Below, in pieces: positions 53,608 to 64,000 of a stretch of 64,000 bases of DNA (the first letter of the stretch is position 1; each line of letters opens with the position of its first letter). The notes under the pieces are model-generated. The model saw only the letters and a list, made by a program, of their open reading frames with translations, made no database searches and was not told where the DNA came from. The translations under genes and the position numbers were made by a program. This stretch comes from Gloeomargarita sp. SRBZ-1_bins_9 (GTDB lineage: Bacteria; Cyanobacteriota; Cyanobacteriia; Gloeomargaritales; Gloeomargaritaceae), in NCBI GenBank assembly GCA_039794565.1, contig JAUQVX010000004.1, positions 62,001 through 126,000 of the forward strand. The letters are read 5' to 3'.

Positions 53608-55413
53608 CTAAAGCTGGGCCACCGCCAGAGAACGTAAGCGCGCCCGTTTTTTTGCCTGGTGGGCCGCCATCCGCTCCAGTACATCCACCAAAAAACGGGT
53701 TGCCTCCACAATGTAGGGACCCTTGTTGAGCATCACGCACTCAGCCCGCTCGCTCATCACCGCATCCGAGACCTCCGCCCGGGACGGCATCCCCGTTTTG
53801 GCCATGGACTCCAGCACCTGAGTCGCCCAGATGACCGGCACATGGGCCGCCTCGCACAGCCAAAGAATTTCCTCCTGCACCTCCGCCAGGCGCTCAAACC
53901 CCACCTCCACCGCCAAATCCCCCCGCGCCACCATCACCCCCACCGGCGGTCGCTCCAGACTTGCCAGCAGTAACCACGGCAGGTTCTCGAAGGCCTGGGC
54001 ATTTTCGATCTTAAGGATGATACCCACGTGGTCCGCCTGCAAACGGGTAAGTTCTTGGGTCAAGGCCTGGACATCCGCCGGCTTGCGCACAAAGGATAAC
54101 CCCACCAGGTCAATATGGGGCGCCAAAATGGCCAAATTTTCTCGGTCCTGGTCCGTCAGCGCCGGCAACGACAACTCCGTATCCGGTAGATTGATCCCCT
54201 TTTCCGGCTTAAGCGCATCGCCGCCCGGGCGCGTGGTGGTGATCTCTAGCCGCAGGCGTTGCCCCTCCTTGGCCAACACCCGCCCCCCCACCTTACCGTC
54301 GTCAAACCAAATCCGCTGCCCCGGTTGCACCGCCGCCAACGCCTCCCCCAACGTACAGGGCACCACCGGGGGACGAGCCGTTGGGTCTGCCCTGTCCGTC
54401 TCCGGCACCAGGAGCAATTCATCCCCCACCTGCACCGGAATCCCTTCGTAGCGGGGGGGCAAAAAGCCGATTTCCGCCGTGGCCGCCACCGGTTGCCCCT
54501 GATGCCAAAGCCGGAGGGACAACCCCGTTTCCAGGTAAACCGTCCGTTGACTGGCGACCTGGAGAGCCTCCGCCTCCTTGGCCACCACCACCAGAGACCG
54601 CCGCCGTCCCGCCGCATCCTCCAAGGCAATGGCATCCCCCACCTGGGCCTGGGCCACCAAATCCCCCTTGACGGGCACCACCGTACCGGCTAGGGTAGCC
54701 GCATCCGCCCCTTCCGCCACCAACCAAAACCGCGCCGGCGCCAGCACCCGACCCCGCAAATCCCGCTTAGGACGCAGCTTCAGCACCGGCACCCCCGGCC
54801 AGGTCCCCGTGCGCAACTTCGGACCAGCCATATCCGCGCATATCCTACAGGGGCGACCGATTTGCCGTTGGGCCTGGCGCAAATGCTCAATCATCCGCAA
54901 CCAAACCGCCGGTTCATCGTGGGCGCAGTTAATGCGCATAATGTCCATCCCCTCCGCTAAAAGTTGCGCCACCAGGGCCGGTTGCGTAGCTGCTTCCGTC
55001 GGCATGGTGACCATGATGTGCCGATGGCGACCGGCAGGCAATTCCCCAAATAACTCCCGGCTGTGGTCCCGCAACAGACGCTGACCCTCCTGGAAATTCA
55101 CCGGCGGCGTCACCCCCTCCCCCCGATACACCCGGCCCGCCAGACAATGCAAAGCCCGCAAAACCTGTTCCAGCGTGTGGAGCGTATGGGCTTCACAGCG
55201 TCCCAGGGAACTCAACCCCAACGCCGCCAGCTCATCTTGCAAAGGCCGGACATCGTGCTGGCGCAGAGCCAAATAATGCAAAAGATTGCGGGCGCTAGGT
55301 TGATAGGACGGTGCCACTCGAGCCACCACATCCCGGTAGGTCGTTTCCAAATGCAGAGCGTGGTCCCGCAGTTGGGTCACCTGGTCAATTAAATCGGCCA
55401 AAGACGCAGCCAT
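53608..55413 (-). CDS. Atypical pyruvate kinase-like protein with N-terminal extension
   Basis: A 601-residue protein whose residues from about 130 on match the pyruvate kinase A and B domains: HIMVTMPTEAA, GMDIMRINCAH, MAGPKLRTGTW, IWFDDGKVGG, KGINLPDTELSLPALTDQD, ILKIENAQAFENL, MVARGDLAVEVGFE, WATQVLESMAKTGMPSRAEVSDAV. The usual C-terminal allosteric domain is missing, the SGETA segment is replaced by MLNKGPYIVEA, and pTRAE is SRAE. A 120-residue helical domain precedes it. The catalytic Arg and most metal and substrate residues remain, so PEP-linked chemistry is plausible, but the reaction is not certain. Confidence 0.82.
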   Translation of the reverse strand: MAASLADLIDQVTQLRDHALHLETTYRDVVARVAPSYQPSARNLLHYLALRQHDVRPLQDELAALGLSSLGRCEAHTLHTLEQVLRALHCLAGRVYRGEGVTPPVNFQEGQRLLRDHSRELFGELPAGRHRHIMVTMPTEAATQPALVAQLLAEGMDIMRINCAHDEPAVWLRMIEHLRQAQRQIGRPCRICADMAGPKLRTGTWPGVPVLKLRPKRDLRGRVLAPARFWLVAEGADAATLAGTVVPVKGDLVAQAQVGDAIALEDAAGRRRSLVVVAKEAEALQVASQRTVYLETGLSLRLWHQGQPVAATAEIGFLPPRYEGIPVQVGDELLLVPETDRADPTARPPVVPCTLGEALAAVQPGQRIWFDDGKVGGRVLAKEGQRLRLEITTTRPGGDALKPEKGINLPDTELSLPALTDQDRENLAILAPHIDLVGLSFVRKPADVQALTQELTRLQADHVGIILKIENAQAFENLPWLLLASLERPPVGVMVARGDLAVEVGFERLAEVQEEILWLCEAAHVPVIWATQVLESMAKTGMPSRAEVSDAVMSERAECVMLNKGPYIVEATRFLVDVLERMAAHQAKKRARLRSLAVAQL

Positions 55414-55515
55414 GATTCACTGAACACCATTGCCTTATTCGTTCATTATAGCCCGCCAAATTCGCCTTCCCGCCCCATAAAATTAACAATAAATTTGGTT
55501 TTGTGAGTGACTACC

Positions 55516-55899
55516 ATGTCCACAGGAATAGAAACGTTGGTCCAGGGCGTGACAGCCCTCACCATGCTAGGATTAATCGGCCGACCGGGGTTACCGGGAC
55601 AACCCTTGATGGAGATGTATTTAGCGCTGGCGGGGCGAAAATTGCCACCAGGACTGGAGCTGGGCGCCCTGTATATTGTGTTGTTTTGGTGGTCCCATAA
55701 TCTGGCGGGTATTCCCCTGGCCTATGGCTTAGGTTTTCGTTTGCTGCCGACCTGGGTTCCCCTATCTTTTGGTGCGTGCTGGGGGGTGACCGTCATCAGT
55801 TTTTTTGCCTGGACCTTGGTTTGGTTTACAGTGGGCTATCGCCTTGCCTTCAATGAAGCAGTGAAAAACGGTTATCGTCCCCCGGCGCGCCGTTTATAA
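55516..55899 (+). CDS. Small membrane protein, unknown function
   Basis: About 127 residues with three hydrophobic segments (about 8-20, 46-66 and 88-112). Phrases such as LFWWSHNLAGIPLAYGLGFRLLPTWVP and WFTVGYRLAFNEAVKNGY do not fit a family I know. ATG 55516 or GTG 55507. Its 3' end overlaps the convergent kinase gene by 6 bases. Confidence 0.65.
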   Translation: MSTGIETLVQGVTALTMLGLIGRPGLPGQPLMEMYLALAGRKLPPGLELGALYIVLFWWSHNLAGIPLAYGLGFRLLPTWVPLSFGACWGVTVISFFAWTLVWFTVGYRLAFNEAVKNGYRPPARRL

Positions 55900-57435
55900 C
55901 CCCTGCAATTGCCGCTGCCAAACCGCCGGCGATTGTCTGGTATCTACCGAGCGCACATAGACCTGCTCCTGTTGGGTAAACGGTTCCCATTCCGCCAGTT
56001 GTTGGGGCAACAAATCCGCCGTGGCATCGGCAATATCCCCTGTCCGTTGTTGCAATCGCTCCCGCAGAATTTCCACCGGCGCGTGGGTATGAATAATATA
56101 CACATCCACCGGCAAGTCTTTGACTGCCTCTAACACTTCCCCCCGGGAGCGCACCCAGTCGTACTTAGCATCCAAGACCACCGACTGGCCCTGGCGCAGC
56201 AATTCCACCCCCAAGCGCAATAACTCGCCATAGGTACGTGCCGACATCTCCGACGTGTATATCTCCGGCCCCCCCCGCTGGTACAGGGGCACACCGGCCA
56301 AGTGTTTGCGCACCGCATCCGAACGGATGTGAATCGCCCCATAGGTCTGGCCCAGATAGCGCCCCACCGTAGATTTCCCCGACCCCGATAACCCCGTCAT
56401 CAAAAACAACTTCGGTCGGGTGGGCTGGCTGTAGCCGTAGGCCGCTTGGTAGTAGTCCATGGCCCAGTTTTTCGCCGCTTCCTGTAGGGATGGGGGTGCG
56501 CCCGAGTCACTGGCCAAAAAAGAATTCACCTTCGCCCGGACATAGGCCCGCACACTGCAATAAAAAGGCAGCAACCGCACCGCCAGATAATCCCCCGTCT
56601 GTTCCACATAGCGGTTCAAGAAAGCATAGGCCAAATCCCGTCGTCCGCGAAACTGCAAATCCATCACCAAAAACGCCACGTCGTAGATCACATCCGTCAG
56701 GCGAAATTCATCGTTAAATTCAATGCAGTCAAACACACAAGTCTGCCCCTGGAAAAAACAAATGTTACCTAGGTGCAAATCCCCATGACACTCCCGGATT
56801 TTCCCCTGCTGCTGCCGCTCAACAAACCAGTCAGCGTGATCTTGGAGATAGCGGTCTGTAAACGCCTTGGTGGCCTGAAATAGCGGCTCCAAACCCCAAC
56901 GTTTCACATAGGGCAGCGTGGCCTGATAATTGCCCTCCACCACCCCTTGGATCACCGGGAGTGACCCAAAAGCGGTGATGTAGGCGTTGGTCGCCGCCAT
57001 CTGATGGAACTGGGCAATTTGGTCCCCTAGTTTCTCTAGGTCCTGCACCGTCAACCGCCCCTGTTCAAAACAGCGCAGCCACAGGTCATCCTGGTCAAAC
57101 TGACGCATCTTCACCGCATAGTCTATGACCGTGCCGCCGTCGCCCAAATGGTACCGCCCCTGGGCATCAACCGTGATGGGGACCACCTCCAGATAAAGCT
57201 GGGGGGCTAGCCGTTGGTTTAACCGCACCTCCTCCTGGCAAAAATGGCGGCGTTTTTCCAGGGTAGTGAAATCCAAAAACCCAAAATTCACCGGCTTTTT
57301 CACCTTATAGGCGTAATTCCCTGTCAAAACCACCCAGGAAATGTGGGTTTGCTGCACCTGGATGTCCCGCACCGGGTGGGGATAAAAATCCGGCTGCTGC
57401 AGCCGCTGGATCAAGGGGGAAAACGACTCAGCCAT
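55894..57435 (-). CDS. Bifunctional APH-like and P-loop kinase protein
   Basis: A 513-residue fusion. The N-terminal half resembles aminoglycoside/choline-type phosphotransferases: HGDLHLGNICFF (catalytic HGDLHxxN) and FDCIEFNDEFRLTDVIYD. The C-terminal half is a small-molecule P-loop kinase: LFLMTGLSGSGKSTVGRYLGQ (Walker A), IHIRSDAVRKHL, VVLDAKYD. The pairing is a known but uncharacterised bacterial family. ATG overlaps the usp stop region by 8 bases. Confidence 0.88.
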   Translation of the reverse strand: MAESFSPLIQRLQQPDFYPHPVRDIQVQQTHISWVVLTGNYAYKVKKPVNFGFLDFTTLEKRRHFCQEEVRLNQRLAPQLYLEVVPITVDAQGRYHLGDGGTVIDYAVKMRQFDQDDLWLRCFEQGRLTVQDLEKLGDQIAQFHQMAATNAYITAFGSLPVIQGVVEGNYQATLPYVKRWGLEPLFQATKAFTDRYLQDHADWFVERQQQGKIRECHGDLHLGNICFFQGQTCVFDCIEFNDEFRLTDVIYDVAFLVMDLQFRGRRDLAYAFLNRYVEQTGDYLAVRLLPFYCSVRAYVRAKVNSFLASDSGAPPSLQEAAKNWAMDYYQAAYGYSQPTRPKLFLMTGLSGSGKSTVGRYLGQTYGAIHIRSDAVRKHLAGVPLYQRGGPEIYTSEMSARTYGELLRLGVELLRQGQSVVLDAKYDWVRSRGEVLEAVKDLPVDVYIIHTHAPVEILRERLQQRTGDIADATADLLPQQLAEWEPFTQQEQVYVRSVDTRQSPAVWQRQLQGL

Positions 57436-57826
57436 GCACCACCAGCACTGAACAGGGGGCGTCGGCCACCACCTGGGCGCTCACCGACCGCTGCAAAATC
57501 CGCTCCACCCCCGTCAACCCCCGACTGCCCACCACAATAAGTTGGGCACCGCAGCGGGCTGCCCACCGCACGATTTCACTGGCCGGGTCGCCCACCAGCA
57601 TTTCCACACTACAAGGGCAAGGGACAACCTGTCGACATTGGTCCAAATAGGTGGTTAAATCCGGTTGGGGCTGGGGGACATCCGCAGGCCGGTCCGGGTC
57701 CGGGGGCGGTTGGACATACACCAGATGGACCTGACCGTTGGGGTCCAGGCGCAACCACTGCAACCGCTTGATCACCGCCCTGGCGATTTCCGAACCGTCC
57801 ACCGCCACCACCACCGTCTTTAGCAT
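57428..57826 (-). CDS. Universal stress protein (UspA family)
   Basis: A 132-residue single-domain Usp: TVVVAVDGSEIARAVIK, LIVVGSRGLTGVERILQRSVSAQVVADAPCSVLVVHG. The ATP-binding G-2X-G-9X-GS motif is changed at the last glycine (QRSVS in place of GSVS), so nucleotide binding may be altered. Overlaps hisD by 7 bases and the next gene by 8; a tight coupled chain. Confidence 0.9.
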   Translation of the reverse strand: MLKTVVVAVDGSEIARAVIKRLQWLRLDPNGQVHLVYVQPPPDPDRPADVPQPQPDLTTYLDQCRQVVPCPCSVEMLVGDPASEIVRWAARCGAQLIVVGSRGLTGVERILQRSVSAQVVADAPCSVLVVHG

Positions 57827-59115
57827 TCCGCCTGCAACCGCACCCGCACCGACTCGGCGTGGGAATGAAGCCCCTCCGTCTCCGCTAAGACTATCACAGC
57901 TTCGCCCAGTTGCCGTAGGGCCTCCGCCGACGCACAGACAAGACTGCTGGCTTTGAGAAACGTTTCCACCCCCAGGGCTGAACTGTAGCGGGCCGCGCCG
58001 CCGGTAGGCAGAGTGTGATTGGGACCGGCCAGGTAATCCCCCAGGGCCTCCGGCGTATGGTGCCCCAAGAAAATGGCCCCCGCATGGCGAATCTGGGGCA
58101 ACAAATCCCAGGGTTCCGCCACCGCCAACTCCAAATGCTCCGGCGCAAATTCGTTAGCCAAACTCGCCGCCTGCTCCAACGACTCCACCACCACCACCAA
58201 CCCATAATGGGCGATGGACTTTTCCGTCAACAGACGCCGGGGATGGTGCTCCAGTTGCTCCGCCACCGCCTGCACCACCTGCCGGGCCAAATCAGCATCG
58301 GGCGTAAGCAAAATAGCGGCCGCCATCGGGTCGTGTTCCGCTTGGGCCAGTAAATCCGCCGCCACGTGCTGGGGTTGGGCCGTGCTGTCGGCGATGATCA
58401 GCACTTCTGATGGCCCTGCCAGGCTGTCAATCCCCACCCGGCCATAGACCTCTTTTTTCGCCAGCGTGACGTAAATGTTGCCCGGACCGGTGATCACATC
58501 CACCGCCGGGATGGTCTCCGTGCCAAAAGCCAGCGCCCCAATCGCCTGCGCCCCGCCGATGCGATAGATTTCCTGCACACCGCACTCCTGGGCCGCCACC
58601 AGCACCGCCGGATTGACGCTTTTGTCCGGTCCGGGGGGTGTGACCATGGCAATCCGGGAAACCCCCGCCACCTTGGCCGGAATACAGTTCATCAATACCG
58701 TACTGGGATAGGCCGCCCGCCCGCCGGGGATATAAATACCGGCCCGCTCCACTGCTGTGTACCGCTTGCCCAGGACCATGCCATCCGGAGCAAAATGCAC
58801 CCAGGTCTGGGGTACCCGCTGCCGGTGAAATTCCGTAATCCGCTGGTGGGCTAAACGGATGGCCGCCAATAACTCCGGCGAGACCTGCTGGTAGGCCGCA
58901 TCCAACTCCGAACCGGAGACCAGAAATTCGCCTGGGGTCAGGTCCACCTGGTCAAACTGGCGCGTGTAGTCCACTAGGGCCTGGTCGCCCCGTCGTCGCA
59001 CTTGGGCCAGAATCTCCCGCACCTGCTCCGCCTGCACCTGGGTGTCCGCCAAGCGTTGACTGATGCGCCCCAATTCGGCTCGGGCTTCGCCCCCGTGGGT
59101 GACAACACGTAACAT
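57820..59115 (-). CDS. hisD: Histidinol dehydrogenase
   Basis: Last two steps of histidine synthesis, L-histidinol to histidine with 2 NAD. The 431 residues show GRAAYPSTVLMNCIPAKVAGV, ITGPGNIYVTLAKKEVYGRVGIDSLAGPSEVLIIAD, LLAQAEHDPMAAAILLT, NEFAPEHLELAV and NHTLPTGGAARYSSALGV, including the Zn and catalytic residues. ATG 59115 (MLRVVTHGG) fits the family better than 59160. No other his gene is near. Confidence 0.95.
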   Translation of the reverse strand: MLRVVTHGGEARAELGRISQRLADTQVQAEQVREILAQVRRRGDQALVDYTRQFDQVDLTPGEFLVSGSELDAAYQQVSPELLAAIRLAHQRITEFHRQRVPQTWVHFAPDGMVLGKRYTAVERAGIYIPGGRAAYPSTVLMNCIPAKVAGVSRIAMVTPPGPDKSVNPAVLVAAQECGVQEIYRIGGAQAIGALAFGTETIPAVDVITGPGNIYVTLAKKEVYGRVGIDSLAGPSEVLIIADSTAQPQHVAADLLAQAEHDPMAAAILLTPDADLARQVVQAVAEQLEHHPRRLLTEKSIAHYGLVVVVESLEQAASLANEFAPEHLELAVAEPWDLLPQIRHAGAIFLGHHTPEALGDYLAGPNHTLPTGGAARYSSALGVETFLKASSLVCASAEALRQLGEAVIVLAETEGLHSHAESVRVRLQAEC

Positions 59116-59226
59116 ATCGGGCTGACCCCCGCTGCTGCTCTTTTCCCTGTTGTAGCTCAAATGGCCCGCAAAACAGCGGCCTTGGTTAAGTCCTGTTAAA
59201 AACTGTCCCAGATCATGCCTTGGCCC

Positions 59227-59256
59227 TTGACAACCTAGGGTGGTATCGCTTATGTT
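59227..59256 (+). promoter_or_regulatory. Candidate promoter of rpsT
   Basis: TTGACA (59227-59232) and TATGTT (59251-59256) 18 bases apart, about 80 bases before the rpsT start. The -35 is perfect, the -10 matches 4 of 6. Confidence 0.5.
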
Positions 59257-59280
59257 AATAAAGCGCTTTCGTGCTCCTGA

Positions 59281-59631
<351 letters not shown>

Positions 59632-59632
59632 T

Positions 59633-60424
59633 ATGCCGCCCTTGGTTGATACCCATGTTCACTTGAACTTCCCGGAGCTTGCCGGTGAGTTACTCCCCTT
59701 ACGGGCGCGCTGGCAGCAGGCGGGGGTGGTGGGGCTGGTGCACTCCTGTGTAACGCCGGAGGAGTTTGGGGCCATTCAGGCGCTAGTGCAGGAGTTACCG
59801 GAGTTGGTCTGTGCGGTGGGGTTGCATCCTTTGGAGGCGCACCGGTGGAGTGTCCAGGTGGGACGGGCCATCGAACAGGCCATTTGCTGGGGGGACCGGG
59901 TGGTGGCGGTGGGGGAAACGGGGCTGGACTTTTACAAGGCCACGAACCGCCAGGAGCAGGAGCGGGCGTTTTGGGAGCAGTTGTTGCTGGCTCAGGGCCA
60001 TGACCTGGCGGTGATCATCCACTGTCGGGAGGCGGCGGCGCCGATGCGGGAGTTGCTGGGGCGGTTTTGGGCTTGCCATGGCCCAGTGCGGGGGGTGATG
60101 CACTGTTGGAGTGGAACACCGGAGGAGATGCAGTGGTTTTTGGAGCTGGGGTTGTTGATCAGTTTCAGCGGCATTGTCACCTTCAAGAATGCCCGGGCGG
60201 TGCAGGCTTGTGTGCCCCTGGTGCCGGCGGACCGCTTGCTGGTGGAGACGGATTGTCCTTTCTTGGCGCCGGTGCCCTACCGGGGTCAGCGCAATGAACC
60301 GGCCTACGTCCTGCCAGTGGCAGAAAAGGTGGCGGCCCTGCGGGGTGAATCCCTGGCGCGGGTAGCCCACCAGACGACCGATAACGCCAGTGGGCTGTTT
60401 CGGTTACCGGTTGCGGTGGCATAA
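59633..60424 (+). CDS. tatD: TatD-family metal-dependent hydrolase
   Basis: A 263-residue TIM-barrel nuclease-type enzyme: LVDTHVHLNF (metal-binding HxH), AVGETGLDFYKA, VIIHCREAA, GVMHCWSGT, LVETDCPFLAP. Members degrade DNA as 3'-5' exonucleases. It sits between rpsT and rpoB on the same strand. Confidence 0.93.
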   Translation: MPPLVDTHVHLNFPELAGELLPLRARWQQAGVVGLVHSCVTPEEFGAIQALVQELPELVCAVGLHPLEAHRWSVQVGRAIEQAICWGDRVVAVGETGLDFYKATNRQEQERAFWEQLLLAQGHDLAVIIHCREAAAPMRELLGRFWACHGPVRGVMHCWSGTPEEMQWFLELGLLISFSGIVTFKNARAVQACVPLVPADRLLVETDCPFLAPVPYRGQRNEPAYVLPVAEKVAALRGESLARVAHQTTDNASGLFRLPVAVA

Positions 60425-60458
60425 GGTGGCATAAAAGGTTGTTTCGGGGGAGATGGTG

Positions 60459-64000
<3,542 letters not shown>

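Noticed and set aside
59150-59170. tRNA D-arm-like string GTAGCTCAAATGG
   Set aside because: No acceptor, anticodon or T arm around it; it overlaps the 5' side of hisD.

Overview
The window is chromosomal DNA of a cyanobacterium, GC-rich and densely coded. This rests on several independent markers: rpoB followed by a separate rpoC1 (the split RNA polymerase of cyanobacteria and plastids), ycf4 (photosystem I assembly), an RpaA-type response regulator, a Tic22-family protein, a DUF3318 protein, an At5g03900-like protein shared with plants, a SigG-type ECF sigma factor, and a one-piece tmRNA whose tag reads ANNIVPFARKAAVVAA. I cannot name the genus from the sequence alone.

Layout. 1-600: 5' end of dnaN (minus strand) and a very clear oriC with nine perfect DnaA boxes and two opposed DnaA-trio tracts around an AT-rich core. 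600-5000, minus strand: thiO-like oxidase, a type IV pilin, and a coupled tic22-prmC-tsaC operon. 5000-11830, plus strand: pheT, a glycosyltransferase, a CHASE4-GGDEF-EAL protein and nadK, closely spaced. 11830-14460, minus: rluE-like, anmK and murQ (peptidoglycan recycling). 14500-16060: a photolyase. 16070-18440: a sulfide/persulfide module (ArsR-type repressor, persulfide dioxygenase, rhodanese) whose sulfite-exporter gene is wrecked and fused end to end with a truncated Uma2 gene. 18440-20200: pth and the C-terminal half only of a B12-dependent ribonucleotide reductase. 20280-25060, plus: small Cys protein, DUF3318, rpaA, ycf4, a lipoprotein cyclophilin, a small membrane protein and an LCP ligase. 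25060-27680: a frameshifted, AT-richer inverse-autotransporter/beta-helix surface protein. 27790-31570, minus: MacB-type permease plus adaptor, anti-sigma factor and ECF sigma. 31625-37490, plus: EF-hand phospholipase D lipoprotein, then a BcsB-like protein and a family 2 glycosyltransferase carrying GspE/MshEN-type domains. 37450-42390: AEC carrier, Hsp20, cinA, cbiA/cobB, sixA. 42593-42974: ssrA. 43066-45803: FHA-PrsW fusion and trpE. 45800-48277: a cNMP/AAA+/4Fe-4S membrane fusion with a degenerate ATPase. 48340-55900: thpR, WD40 protein, a glycine-zipper cluster, FxLYD protein, an atypical pyruvate kinase-like protein. 55894-59115, minus: overlapping hisD-usp-kinase chain. 59335-64000, plus: rpsT, tatD, rpoB, start of rpoC1.

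Functional links. Three genes point to cyclic-di-GMP control of a surface glycan: a turnover enzyme with intact GGDEF and EAL sites, a BcsB-like subunit, and a synthase-like glycosyltransferase with MshEN-like N-terminal domains. The class II reductase fragment and cobyrinate diamide synthase both concern cobalamin. I see no insertion sequence, CRISPR array, tRNA or rRNA gene. The best candidates for something little described are the cNMP/AAA+/Fe-S fusion, the half ribonucleotide reductase, the MshEN-glycosyltransferase and the glycine-zipper cluster at 50.1-52.7 kb.
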